Source of the DNA: Betaproteobacteria bacterium
GTDB lineage: Bacteria; Pseudomonadota; Gammaproteobacteria; Burkholderiales; Casimicrobiaceae
Assembly: GCA_005882995.1 (NCBI GenBank)
Contig: VBCY01000101.1
Location: forward strand, 1 to 47,229
Direction: 5' to 3'
DNA: 47,229 nucleotides
The notes beneath the pieces are model-generated. The model saw nothing but the letters and a program-made list of their open reading frames with translations, made no database searches and was not told where the DNA came from. Below are positions 25,743-34,000 of this stretch, piece by piece (positions within the stretch are counted from its first letter, which is position 1; every line of letters begins with the position of its first letter). The position numbers and the translations under genes are program-made.

Positions 25743-27584
25743 AAGGTATCGCCCATTCGGGCCGTCAACGACTTCGTCGTCAAGTTCGCCAACGTCAATG
25801 GCTCCGGTTCTGCGTCGGCGAACCTGCTGTTCGCCAAAGCGATACTGCGCATGGGCGTCCCCGTTGCTCCGCGAAACATCTTTCCGTCCAACATCCAGGG
25901 CCTGCCGACGTGGTTCGAAGTCCGCGTCAACGAAGCAGGCTGGCGAGGCCGGCGCGGCGGAGTCGATCTGATGGTGGCGATGAATCCGCAGACCTGGGAC
26001 GAGGATCTGAAGGAGATCGAGCCCGGCGGGTATCTCTTCTACGATTCGACCAAGGCGCTGCCGGCCTCCAAATTCCGCGACGACGTCAACGCCATCGGCA
26101 TGCCGCTGACGGCCATCTGCAATCGCGAGTACAGCGACGCACGGCAAAGGCAGCTGTTCAAGAACATCATCTATGTCGGCGCACTCTCCACGCTCCTGGA
26201 GATTGAGCCGGAAACAATCGCCGAGTTGATCGGCGAGCAGTACAAGGGCAAGGAAGCGCTGCTCAAGCCCAACGTGCAGGCGATGCACATGGGGCGCGCT
26301 TACGCCGAGAATAATCTCGACTGGCCCCTCGGTGTCCGGGTCCGGCGCACCAATGCCGTGGGCGATCGCATTTTCATCGAGGGCAACAGCGCTGCCGCGC
26401 TCGGCTGTGTCTACGGCGGCGCGACCGTCTGCGCCTGGTATCCGATCACACCATCGTCGTCGATGGCCGAGGCGTTTGCCCGGCATTGCAAACGTTTTCG
26501 CACCGATCCCGCGAGCAGCAAAGCACGCTACGCCAGCGTTCAGGCAGAGGACGAGCTCGCCTCGATCGGCATGGTCATCGGCGCGTCGTGGAACGGCGCA
26601 CGCGCCTTCACCTGCACCTCAGGCCCGGGCATTTCACTCATGCAGGAGTTCATCGGCCTGGCTTACTTCGCGGAGATTCCAGCGGTGATCTTCGACGTGC
26701 AACGCGGCAGTCCGTCGACCGGGATGCCGACTCGCACGCAGCAGGCAGACCTGCTCTCCTGTGCCTATGCGTCGCACGGGGACACCAAGCACGTCCTTAT
26801 CTTTCCGCAGGACCCGAAGGAGGCTTTCGAATTTGCGGCGCTGTCCTTCGATCTCGCCGACCGGCTGCAGACGCCGGTTTTCGTGATGATGGATCTCGAC
26901 ATCGGCATGCAGGAATGGCTGTGCGATCCGCTCGCATGGGACAGCAGGCGGCATCATGATCGCGGCAAAGTAATGAGCTTTCAGGACCTCGAGAGCGGCA
27001 AGGAGTTCGGCCGCTACCTTGACGTCGACGGTGACGGAATTGCCTATCGCACTTACCCGGGCACGCACCCGAGTCGCGGTTCCTATTTCACTCGTGGGAC
27101 CACCAAGGACCGCTACGCCCACTATACCGAGGACGGGGCGACCTACGTCGACAATATGCAGCGGCTGCTGCGCAAGCTGGAAACCGCGAAGCAATACCTG
27201 CCCGAGCCGGTGCGTCGCAAGGCCGGAGCGCCGACACGCTTCGGGGCCATCTATTTCGGTTCCACTGCCCCGGTAATGGACGAGACCCTTGCCGCGCTCG
27301 AATCGCAGGGTATCCATCTCGACACCTTGCGCCTGCGCGCTTTTCCTTTCCATGATGCGGTATCCGATTTCATCAGCGAGCATGAACAGGTGTTCGTAGT
27401 CGAACAGAATCGCGATGCACAGATGCGATCGCTGCTCATCAACGAACTGGTCATAGACCCCGGCAAGCTCATCCCGGTGCTGCACTACGACGGCACGCCC
27501 ATCACCGCGCGTTTTATCCTGCGGGAGATAGGGGAGAAGCTTGCGATGTTCAACGTGACGCCTCTGCGCAAGGTCGCACCGTGA
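25737..27584 (+). CDS. korA: KorA: 2-oxoacid:ferredoxin oxidoreductase, fused gamma-alpha subunit
   Basis: A 615-residue subunit. The N-terminal ~200 residues are the gamma domain (FANVNGSGSASANLLFAKAILRMG, then SNIQGLPTWFEVRVNEAG). Residues ~210-615 are the alpha pyrimidine-binding part, with the signature AWYPITPSSSMAEAF, RYASVQAEDELASIGMVIGASWNG and TCTSGPGISLMQEFIGLAYFAEIPAV. This fusion order is that of KorA-type enzymes. The complex decarboxylates a 2-oxoacid, classically 2-oxoglutarate, to its acyl-CoA while reducing ferredoxin, or NADP through KorC. The ATG at 25737 is chosen from the conserved N-terminus; the open frame further upstream lies in korC. The stop overlaps the korB start. 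Confidence 0.93.
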   Translation: MSKVSPIRAVNDFVVKFANVNGSGSASANLLFAKAILRMGVPVAPRNIFPSNIQGLPTWFEVRVNEAGWRGRRGGVDLMVAMNPQTWDEDLKEIEPGGYLFYDSTKALPASKFRDDVNAIGMPLTAICNREYSDARQRQLFKNIIYVGALSTLLEIEPETIAELIGEQYKGKEALLKPNVQAMHMGRAYAENNLDWPLGVRVRRTNAVGDRIFIEGNSAAALGCVYGGATVCAWYPITPSSSMAEAFARHCKRFRTDPASSKARYASVQAEDELASIGMVIGASWNGARAFTCTSGPGISLMQEFIGLAYFAEIPAVIFDVQRGSPSTGMPTRTQQADLLSCAYASHGDTKHVLIFPQDPKEAFEFAALSFDLADRLQTPVFVMMDLDIGMQEWLCDPLAWDSRRHHDRGKVMSFQDLESGKEFGRYLDVDGDGIAYRTYPGTHPSRGSYFTRGTTKDRYAHYTEDGATYVDNMQRLLRKLETAKQYLPEPVRRKAGAPTRFGAIYFGSTAPVMDETLAALESQGIHLDTLRLRAFPFHDAVSDFISEHEQVFVVEQNRDAQMRSLLINELVIDPGKLIPVLHYDGTPITARFILREIGEKLAMFNVTPLRKVAP

Positions 27585-28583
27585 CTTATCTCGCCAAACC
27601 CAGATTGCATCACCCCGAGCTGCCGAAGAACAAGCTCGGTTACACGCATCGCGACTACGAGGGCGCCGTGTCGACGCTGTGCGCCGGATGCGGCCACGAT
27701 TCGATCTCGGGTGCCATCATTCAGGCCTTCTTCGAGCTCGAGCTGCCGCCGCACCGGGTCGCGAAGCTTTCAGGGATTGGTTGCTCATCGAAAACACCGA
27801 CCTATTTCCTTGGCAACTCCCACGGCTTCAACAGCGTCCACGGGCGCATGCCTTCGGTGCTGACCGGAGCCAATCTCGCCAATCGAGATTTGATCTATCT
27901 CGGTGTTTCGGGAGACGGCGACTCAGCGTCCATCGGCCTGGGACAGTTCGCGCATGCGCTTCGCCGCGGCGTGAACATGGTCTACATCGTCGAGAACAAC
28001 GGTGTGTACGGCTTGACCAAGGGTCAGTTCTCGGCCACCGCCGACCGAGGAAGCAAGAGCAAGCGCGGTGCAGTCAACAACGATCAGCCGATAGATCTGG
28101 TGCTGCTCGCCCTGCAACTTGGCGCGAGCTTCGTGGCTCGCAGCTTCTCGGGCGACAAGGCGCAGCTCGTGCCGCTGGTGAAAGCTGCGGTTCTGCATCG
28201 CGGCGCTGCATTCATCGACGTCATCAGCCCGTGCGTCGCCTTCAACAACCATGCCGGCTCGACCAAGAGCTACGACTTCGTGCGCGAGCATAATCAGGCC
28301 GTCAACCGGCTCGACTTCATGCCGACGCATTCACGGTTCGGTGCTCAGGCTGCGCAAGGTGCACGACGATTACAACCCGGGCGATCGTATCGCGGCAATA
28401 AACTACCTGCTGCAGCGAGACGCTGCGGGCGAGATCGTCACCGGACTGTTGTACGTACAGCCCGATGCCACGGATTTGCATGCGGCACTCAACACCGTCG
28501 ACACTCCGCTCAACGCATTGCGCGAAGCCGAGCTCGTTCCCGGCGCCGCCGCGCTGGAGAAGTTCAACGCGTCGTTGCGTTAA
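27581..28583 (+). CDS. korB: KorB: 2-oxoacid:ferredoxin oxidoreductase beta subunit, frame broken near 28,330
   Basis: Thiamine-diphosphate subunit. Good family sequence runs from the GTG at 27581 (GTGA overlap with korA) through TLCAGCGHDSISGAIIQ, LSGIGCSSKTPTYF, LGVSGDGDSASIGLGQF (ThDP site), VENNGVYGLTKGQFSAT and SPCVAFNNHAGSTKSYDFV to LDFMPT, 249 codons ending at 28327. From there this frame turns into an Arg-rich tail running to 28654 that looks non-coding. A proper C-terminus, HGSVLRLRKVHDDYNPGDR to AALEKFNASLR, continues in another frame from 28332 to the TAA at 28581. Joined, they give ~332 residues. From memory of the family about 20 residues between FMPT and the (D)GSVLRLRK segment are missing, so a small out-of-frame deletion is likelier than a single-base error. 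Either a real lesion or an assembly fault. Confidence 0.8.
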
Positions 28584-28616
28584 GTGCACAAGTGCTCGAC
28601 GCTGTAACGTGTAATT

Positions 28617-28713
28617 CGTCGTCCCCGCGCACGCGGGGACCCAGGGGCGTTTAAGCAAAGACACCGGATTCCCTCCCCGCTTTCGCGGGGACTAAAGGCC
28701 GCGGGTATGACGG
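28617..28713. repeat. REP-like paired palindromes downstream of korB
   Basis: Two GC-rich hairpins in inverted orientation. The first is GTCCCCGC-GCAC-GCGGGGAC at 28621-28640, preceded by CGTC and followed by CCAGG. The second is TCCCCGC-TTTC-GCGGGGA at 28674-28691, preceded by CCGGATTCC and ending TATGACGG. This resembles the widespread proteobacterial repeat that begins CGTCATTCCCGCG and ends in its complement ATGACG. An 11-bp direct repeat GGCGTTTAAGC lies at 28646-28656 and 28734-28744, on either side of the second arm. The hairpins may also stabilise or terminate the kor transcript. No gene is seen in 28584-28810. Confidence 0.75.
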
Positions 28714-28810
28714 ATGGGCTGCGAGCAGTGTCAGGCGTTTAAGCGACGTCCCGTAGGGCGGCGAGTGCCATAGTTCGCACCGCGTTGCAGCCACGACTTA
28801 CAATGCGGCA

Positions 28811-30730
28811 ATGACCCTGTTCTGGCGCCTCTTGGCCCTCATCGGCGGCGCAATGCTGCTATTGCTGATCGCTGTAGCGATCGCGGTCAGCACAGTCGAC
28901 ATCAAGACCTTCGTCGCCCCGATCCAGGGGCACATCAAGGCGACCACCGGACGCGACCTGACGATCCGGGGTGGAATCGATCTCAAGCTCTCACTGGAGC
29001 CGAAAGTCGTTATCGAAGACGTGGCACTAAGCAATGCACCGTGGGGCAAGGCCGACAAGATGATTATCGCGAAGCGCGTCGAAGCGCAGCTTGCACTGCT
29101 GCCGTTGCTGCATCGCGATTTCGAGGTGCGCAGCTTTTCGCTTATCGAGCCGACGATCGCACTCGAGACCGACGCCAACGGAAGGGGGAACTGGGATTTC
29201 GGGGGCCCGTCGCCCCCTCCGGGCTCTCCGGCGCCGGCCGCAGCTTCGCCACTGGGCGGGCTCTTTGTCGGCGATCTTGCAATCAGCAACGGCTCGCTCA
29301 CCTATCGCGACGGTGAAAGCGGCAAAATGACGACAGTCGCGATCGAGACGCTCTCACTCAACGCCCGTGATGCGCGGTCCGCGGTCAGCGCGCGTTTTCG
29401 CGGAACGGTCGACGACGTCACCGTGGCCTTGGAAGGCGACCTTGGTCCGCTCACGCTGCTTGCGCAACGGCGCTGGCCGTACCCCATTAGCATCAAGGGA
29501 CAGGTCAACCGTGAGGATACGTCCGTCGCCGCCAAGCTCCGAATCGAAGATAACACGGTGACTCTCGATCCGCTCGAGCTCGCCACCGGTAAAAGCAAGC
29601 TCGTCGGCCGAATGGATGTCATCACCGGTAAGCCGCGACCGAAGCTCAAGTTCAATTTCACCGCGCCGGCCCTTGCACTGGAGGCATTGCCGCTTGCAGG
29701 GGCAGTGCAGGCACCGGCGTCAAAGTCTGCGCCGAAGTCGAAGTACATCTTCGGCGAGAGTCCTATCAGCTTCTCCGGGCTGAGAGCCGTCGATGCAACG
29801 GGCGATCTCGCACTCGATGCTCTGGTGCTTCCCCAGGGTCAGCGGCTGGAGCATGTTCGCTTCCAGCTCAGTTTGCAGAACGGGATCCTGGATGCGCCGG
29901 TGATCCAGGCGGACGCCCTGGGAGGCACGCTTAGCGCGCAACTCAAGGTCGATGCGAACCACGAGACCGATCCCGCGTTCACACTGAAGATGGACGCCAA
30001 GAACCTCGATCTCGCCGCGGTACTGGCGACCTTTGACATCAAGCGGGAAGTTCGCGGCGGCAAGACTTCAATCAACGCCGATCTTTCGGCGCACGGCGCG
30101 TCGCCGCGGCGCTGGGCAAGCAGCGCCAGCGGAACCTTTACGGCGATTGTCGGGCCCGCTACCCTTCGCAACGCCAAGGGCGAGCTCGATTCCGCGCTCA
30201 ATCGCCTGGCGGAAGCCGTCAATCCATTCCGCAACGTTGACGCATCGACCGAGCTGAACTGCGCCGTGATTCGCCTGCCGCTTCGCGACGGCATCGCCCA
30301 CGTCGATCGGACCATCGCCATCGAGACCAACAAAGTGGCTGCCTCGGCCAGCGGTACGCTCGACTTTCGCGACGAAACTCTGGATCTGTCGATCAAGCCT
30401 CAGCTGAGGCAGGGAATCAATGTCAATGTCGCCGAGATCGCGCAACTGGTGCGATTCCGCGGTCCATTCAGCTCGCCAACTGTCGCCATCGACGCCGTTG
30501 CGACCGCAGCGACGGTTGCACGCATCGGCGCCGCTGTTCAAACCGGGGGTGCCTCGCTACTCGGTGAAATGCTCCTGTCGCAGGCGACGGCGGATTCGAG
30601 CGCTCCATGCCAGGTAGCGCTCGATCATGCGACTTCGCACAATACCTCGACCTCAGCCAAGACGTCTAATAAACCGAGCGAACCGGCACAGGACATCGGC
30701 AAGGCTCTCAATCGATTGCTTGGGCGCTGA
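28811..30730 (+). CDS. AsmA family protein
   Basis: A 639-residue envelope protein: one N-terminal membrane anchor (FWRLLALIGGAMLLLLIAVAIAV) and a long periplasmic beta-rich region. The AsmA N-terminal signature is visible: KTFVAPIQGHIKATTGRDLTIRGGIDLKLSLEPKVVIEDVALSNAPWG, then RVEAQLALLPLLHRDFEVRSFSLIEPTIALETDANGRGNWDFGG. The C-terminal half carries the AsmA-2 pattern SASGTLDFRDETLDLSIKPQLRQG. Known members influence outer-membrane assembly or phospholipid transport between membranes. The ATG at 28811 lies directly before the anchor. It is convergent with the next gene, with only four bases between the two stops. Confidence 0.9.
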   Translation: MTLFWRLLALIGGAMLLLLIAVAIAVSTVDIKTFVAPIQGHIKATTGRDLTIRGGIDLKLSLEPKVVIEDVALSNAPWGKADKMIIAKRVEAQLALLPLLHRDFEVRSFSLIEPTIALETDANGRGNWDFGGPSPPPGSPAPAAASPLGGLFVGDLAISNGSLTYRDGESGKMTTVAIETLSLNARDARSAVSARFRGTVDDVTVALEGDLGPLTLLAQRRWPYPISIKGQVNREDTSVAAKLRIEDNTVTLDPLELATGKSKLVGRMDVITGKPRPKLKFNFTAPALALEALPLAGAVQAPASKSAPKSKYIFGESPISFSGLRAVDATGDLALDALVLPQGQRLEHVRFQLSLQNGILDAPVIQADALGGTLSAQLKVDANHETDPAFTLKMDAKNLDLAAVLATFDIKREVRGGKTSINADLSAHGASPRRWASSASGTFTAIVGPATLRNAKGELDSALNRLAEAVNPFRNVDASTELNCAVIRLPLRDGIAHVDRTIAIETNKVAASASGTLDFRDETLDLSIKPQLRQGINVNVAEIAQLVRFRGPFSSPTVAIDAVATAATVARIGAAVQTGGASLLGEMLLSQATADSSAPCQVALDHATSHNTSTSAKTSNKPSEPAQDIGKALNRLLGR

Positions 30731-30734
30731 TCGT

Positions 30735-31361
30735 CTAGGGTGCCGTAAGCCCTGGCGTCTCCAGCAGTTTTATTGCAGTTTTCCCCACCTGAAGGGTGTC
30801 GTAGTAGGCGTATGCCGCCACGGCAGCGGCACCGGCTATCGGGACCCATCGGCTTGCCGCGCTGCCCGCGAGGCGCTGCGTAACGGTAATGCCCGCCGCG
30901 GACAGCACGCTTCTCAATGCTCCGCCGGAAAGGTGCCGAACGACGATCCGCTGACCGGTACGCACCGCCGCGTCGCGTGCGAACTGGCTTGCCGCGTGGC
31001 GAAACAAGCAATACACCATGTGCGCGCGGGTCAGCTGCAAATCCTTTCCGTAGAGACCCGCGATGTCTGCCACAAGTTGTGCTTGAACCCGCCAGATGGC
31101 GATCAAGTCAGGAAGCACCGTCAGCATGCCGAACATGCCGGGAGGAAGCGCGAGCGCGCCGGAGAGGGCGGCGGCGCGCGTCGCGGCTTTGCGGGCCAGG
31201 GCACGCGCGGCGGCCGCAGGTGAAGGTACGGCGCTCTCGCGCGATTCCGGCACCGCCGAAACGAGGTCTTCCAGGACGTCTACGACCGTATTGAGCGCAG
31301 GCGCAGCAAACGACGAAGTCGTTGACAAAGTGCGACCGACAAGTGTGTTGCTGATGCGCAT
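30735..31361 (-). CDS. EcsC-like conserved protein
   Basis: A 208-residue protein resembling the EcsC family: LSGALALPPGMFGMLTVLPDLIAIWRVQAQLVADIAGLYGKD in the middle is the recognisable core. A later Ala/Gly-rich hydrophobic part (GSAASRWVPIAGAAAVAAYAYYDTLQVGKTAIKLL) suggests membrane association. The N-terminal ~60 residues are low complexity. Function in these bacteria is unknown; the name comes from a Bacillus ABC-transporter operon and does not imply the same role. It is single-gene, transcribed away from grpB. The ATG at 31361 is the only good start. Confidence 0.65.
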   Translation of the reverse strand: MRISNTLVGRTLSTTSSFAAPALNTVVDVLEDLVSAVPESRESAVPSPAAAARALARKAATRAAALSGALALPPGMFGMLTVLPDLIAIWRVQAQLVADIAGLYGKDLQLTRAHMVYCLFRHAASQFARDAAVRTGQRIVVRHLSGGALRSVLSAAGITVTQRLAGSAASRWVPIAGAAAVAAYAYYDTLQVGKTAIKLLETPGLTAP

Positions 31362-31422
31362 GTATAGGAACTTACAGTATACGGGTTACAATCGCCGCCC
31401 GAACACCCGCGCGGGGGGCCGG

Positions 31423-31959
31423 ATGTTGGCCATGCCAATCGTTGAGTACGAGCTTCTGCCGCCGACGTATATCGAATACGACCCCGCCGTCATCGCTGTG
31501 GCAAACCGCGTGATTTCGCTCGTTGAATCCGCGGCGCCATCGGTCACGGTCGAGCACATTGGCAGCACCGCTGTGCCGGATTGCGCCGGAAAGGGCATCG
31601 TCGATCTGATGGCACTGTATCGCGTCGGACGACTCGCCGCCACCCGCAACGCCATCGATGCGCTCGGCTTTCAGCCGCAACGAGTGGGCCATGCATTTCC
31701 GGAAGATCGGCCGATGCGCGTCGGCGCGATCGAGCATGAAGCCCACGTCTACAGGTTGCATGTGCACATCATCGCCGACAATAGCGAGGAAGTGAGCGAG
31801 CTCCGTCGCTTCCGCGATGCGCTGCGCGCCGACCCGGAACTGCGAGATGCCTATGAGGCGAAAAAGCGTGACATCCTCCAGGCCGGGTTGAGCGAACCCG
31901 TTGGCTATACCAAGGCAAAGGGCGACTTCATCAACGCGGTCCTCGCGAAGCAGCATTAA
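31423..31959 (+). CDS. GrpB family (UPF0157) nucleotidyltransferase-fold protein
   Basis: About 178 residues. The family core is clear: TVEHIGSTAVPDCAGKGIVDLMALY (the GS...D-x-D-like region of the nucleotidyltransferase fold; here KGIVDLM), RLHVHIIADNSEEVSELRRFRDALRADPELRDAYEAKKRDIL and the end YTKAKGDFI. Some proteins of this family are predicted nucleotidyltransferases; no substrate is known. The start is taken at the ATG at 31423; an ATG at 31432 is equally good. The frame is open further upstream opposite the EcsC-like gene, but that part looks like its shadow. It is followed by mobB 14 bases later, probably in one transcript. Confidence 0.8.
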   Translation: MLAMPIVEYELLPPTYIEYDPAVIAVANRVISLVESAAPSVTVEHIGSTAVPDCAGKGIVDLMALYRVGRLAATRNAIDALGFQPQRVGHAFPEDRPMRVGAIEHEAHVYRLHVHIIADNSEEVSELRRFRDALRADPELRDAYEAKKRDILQAGLSEPVGYTKAKGDFINAVLAKQH

Positions 31960-31973
31960 GGCGTGCGCCCGCA

Positions 31974-32468
31974 ATGCGTCTTTTTGGTTTCGCGGGATGG
32001 TCAGGTAGCGGTAAGACGACCTTGATCGATCGCCTGGTTCCGCGTTTCACATCCCGAGGATTGACCGTGTCGCTGGTCAAGCACGCGCATCACGAGTTCG
32101 ATATCGACCAGCCGGGGAAAGATTCATTTTTGCACCGCGAGGCGGGATGCGAGGAAGTGCTTATCACCTCGTCCGCGCGCTGGGCGCTGATGCATGAGTT
32201 GCACGGCGCAAAAGAGTTGAGCGTCGATGAAGCCATTGCCCGCATTAGCCCATGCGACCTGTTGCTCATCGAGGGATTCAAAACGGCGCCGATTCCCAAG
32301 CTCGAGATCTACCGCAGGAGCCTTGGCAAGCCGCTGCTCCACCCCGATGATCCTCACATCCTCGCCATTGCGTCCGACGGCGCGCTGACGACGCTTCTGC
32401 CGCATTTCGAGATCGATGACGTGGACGACATCTCGGCGTTCGTCCTCCAACACAGCAGGGTCTTGTGA
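31974..32468 (+). CDS. mobB: Molybdopterin-guanine dinucleotide biosynthesis adaptor MobB
   Basis: A 164-residue P-loop protein that assists MobA in adding GMP to molybdopterin. The Walker A motif GWSGSGKTTLID is at residues 8-19. It is followed by SLVKHAHHEFDIDQPGKDSFLHREAGCEEVLITSS, a family hallmark, and by LLLIEGFKTAPIPKLEIYR near residue 98. Length and order fit MobB. The other molybdenum-cofactor genes here, moaD and moaE, lie 1.3 kb downstream. They are separated from mobB by a mobile-looking repeat element and an outer-membrane protein gene, so an older mob-moa cluster may have been split (inference). Confidence 0.93.
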   Translation: MRLFGFAGWSGSGKTTLIDRLVPRFTSRGLTVSLVKHAHHEFDIDQPGKDSFLHREAGCEEVLITSSARWALMHELHGAKELSVDEAIARISPCDLLLIEGFKTAPIPKLEIYRRSLGKPLLHPDDPHILAIASDGALTTLLPHFEIDDVDDISAFVLQHSRVL

Positions 32469-32473
32469 GCTAG

Positions 32474-32745
32474 GGAGCCTGTCGGGCTTACTGTCGCGTA
32501 TGCGACGGAGGCGCTTTGGTGGGCAGTCCTAGGCGCCGGCCGCGCCGCAGTGCCGGCCCACTGCCAGCGGCCGGCAACAACGGAGCTGCCCCCAAAGCGC
32601 CCCGTCCCTCCGGGTTGCGGCCAACCGGCGCGCCTGCAGCGTTGCTCGGCTTGCGAATAGGCCGAGCTATTCGCTGCGCCGAGCGCCTCGCATTCATCGC
32701 CGTTTGGCCAGCAACGCATACGTGAGAGCAAGTCCGACAGGCTCC
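32474..32745. mobile_element. 272-bp MITE-like element with 31-bp imperfect terminal inverted repeats
   Basis: The ends 32474-32504 (starting GGAGCCTGTCGG) and 32715-32745 (ending CCGACAGGCTCC) are inverted repeats matching at 27 of 31 positions. The interior is very GC-rich, with further palindromic patches (GGCGCCGGCCGCGCC; GGCCGAGCTATTCGC), and no convincing protein in any frame. No transposase is encoded, and I see no clear target-site duplication (left flank GAGCTAG, right flank TGGCC). This fits a non-autonomous element or a structured repeat. It occupies most of the gap between mobB and the barrel gene. Confidence 0.7.
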
Positions 32746-33007
32746 TGGCCGTCGCCCGGACGCGATCGGCGTTCCCAGGACCCGTCAAGGAACTTGGGCT
32801 AGCCGCCGCTCTCCAACGTCGCTTCGGAACGCGTTAGGGTCCCGATCCGTGTCTAGCCGAGGGCGGAAGCCAGTATGTCGTCGTTTAGCAACAGGGCTTG
32901 CTTCTGGGCCCCGCCGCCGATCCGTGAAAATTGACTTGATGGAAGCCGGGGCGTAACGTGAACTATTGAAGCCCGCGCCAGCTTTGGGACGCGGGCGCCA
33001 GCCTGTC
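32746..33007. other. Non-coding gap upstream of the barrel gene
   Basis: Remainder of the 540-bp gene-free stretch after the repeat element. No open frame has family character. It holds the candidate promoter at 32931-32959. Nothing else is recognised. Confidence 0.6.
32931..32959 (+). promoter_or_regulatory. Candidate sigma-70 promoter for the outer-membrane barrel gene
   Basis: TTGACT at 32931-32936, exactly 17 bases, then TAACGT at 32954-32959, about 50 bases before the ATG at 33008. The -35 is near consensus, the -10 weak. The position suits the gene, which stands alone behind a repeat element. Confidence 0.4.
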
Positions 33008-33658
33008 ATGCATAAAAAACAGTCACTTATCGCATCAATCGTGGGAGCACTGCTGCTGGCAGGGCCGCTGCCTGCGCTCGCCGATCCCGGCTTCTACGGG
33101 GGCGTTTCCGTGCGCGACGGCAACATCGAGTCCACCGGGCTCAAGTTGGGGACGCTGCCGCTGTTCTGGAACCGATTTGCAACGCCGCTACCCGAGGAGC
33201 TTCAGCCTCGTACGACTCTGTTCGGCGGCTATCGTTGGAGGAGCGATGTCGCAGTCGAAGCATCGTTCAACGCGACGGATCAGTACGCTCTGCAACCGCG
33301 CGCCAGCGGCTTGTCGAGCGGTCTGGGACTGAAAACCTCCGACGCCGGGCAGCACGCCTGGAACGCCGACGTTTACACCAGCTGGGAGTTCGTACGCAGT
33401 CTTTCCCTGTACGGTAGACTGGGTTATGCGCAAAGCGACAATAGAGCTTTGTTCGCAGGTTCCCCCCTTGTGCAGGGGGATCCGCGCCGACAGCGTGACG
33501 GCGTCAACTACGGCGTTGGTTTGCGTTACGACATGACTCAATCCCTAGGCTTGCGCATGGAATATTCGCGCTTCGGTCGCTTCACGGGCGAGAACGCAGC
33601 CAATGGCTTGCTGCCAGATTCCGACCAGCTTACGATCGGAGTTCAATTCCGGTTCTGA
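33008..33658 (+). CDS. Outer-membrane beta-barrel protein, OmpA/OmpW-like porin fold
   Basis: A 216-residue outer-membrane protein. The signal peptide is residues 1-25 (MHKKQSLIASIVGALLLAG...ALA). The mature protein is a run of short amphipathic strands: GFYGGVSVRDGN, RTTLFGGYRWRSDVAVEASF, DVYTSWEFVRSLSLYGRLGYA, VNYGVGLRYDMTQSLGLRMEYSRF. It ends DQLTIGVQFRF with a terminal Phe, the classic recognition signal for the BAM complex. That pattern gives roughly eight strands. No ligand is known. It has its own candidate promoter and a strong terminator directly behind, so it is probably monocistronic. Confidence 0.85.
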   Translation: MHKKQSLIASIVGALLLAGPLPALADPGFYGGVSVRDGNIESTGLKLGTLPLFWNRFATPLPEELQPRTTLFGGYRWRSDVAVEASFNATDQYALQPRASGLSSGLGLKTSDAGQHAWNADVYTSWEFVRSLSLYGRLGYAQSDNRALFAGSPLVQGDPRRQRDGVNYGVGLRYDMTQSLGLRMEYSRFGRFTGENAANGLLPDSDQLTIGVQFRF

Positions 33659-33674
33659 CGCTTCGGTTACTTGC

Positions 33675-33708
33675 CAAAAACGCCGGCGCATCGACGCCGG
33701 CGTTTTTG
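33675..33708 (+). terminator. Rho-independent terminator after the barrel gene
   Basis: A perfect 14-bp stem (CAAAAACGCCGGCG with CGCCGGCGTTTTTG) around the 6-base loop CATCGA, 17 bases behind the stop codon at 33658. The T run is on the plus strand; the A run makes it potentially bidirectional. Confidence 0.93.
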
Positions 33709-33741
33709 TTCGTCACTACGCCCTTGCGTTAACATGCACTC

Positions 33742-33996
33742 ATGGTGCGCCTCGTTTATCTCGCCCGGCTCCGCGACGCCTTCGGGACTGCCGCAGAGAG
33801 CGTCGATCTTCCGGGTAATGTGGGCAACGTCACTGCTTTGCTGGAGTGGCTGGCTCGACGCGGCGAACCATGGACGCACGAGCTTGCCCCAGGACGTGCC
33901 GTCCGCGTCGCCGTCAATCATGATATTGCGGGACCCGGGACCCCGATTCGATCGGGCGACGAGATTGCGCTTTTTCCTCCGGTAACGGGAGGTTGA
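33742..33996 (+). CDS. moaD: Molybdopterin synthase small subunit MoaD
   Basis: An 84-residue ubiquitin-fold sulfur carrier. It starts MVRLVYLARLRDAFG and ends in the required Gly-Gly (IALFPPVTGG), whose C-terminus is thiocarboxylated and donates sulfur to precursor Z. The gene begins 34 bases behind the terminator and is followed by moaE after 4 bases, the usual pairing of the two synthase subunits. Confidence 0.94.
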   Translation: MVRLVYLARLRDAFGTAAESVDLPGNVGNVTALLEWLARRGEPWTHELAPGRAVRVAVNHDIAGPGTPIRSGDEIALFPPVTGG

Positions 33997-34000
33997 CGCC

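Noticed and set aside
23624-25930. 768-residue open frame on the minus strand opposite korC
   Set aside because: It is the antisense shadow of a gene with unmistakable FAD, NAD(P) and ferredoxin motifs; its own translation has no domain or motif and arises from GC-rich codon bias.
28328-28654. C-terminal extension of korB in its original frame
   Set aside because: Arg-rich, low-complexity and running into the REP-like repeat, while the family C-terminus is present in another frame.
32488-32788. Small open frames inside and across the 272-bp repeat element
   Set aside because: They cross the terminal repeats, are Arg/Pro/Ala rich and have no motif; open frames are expected at this GC content.
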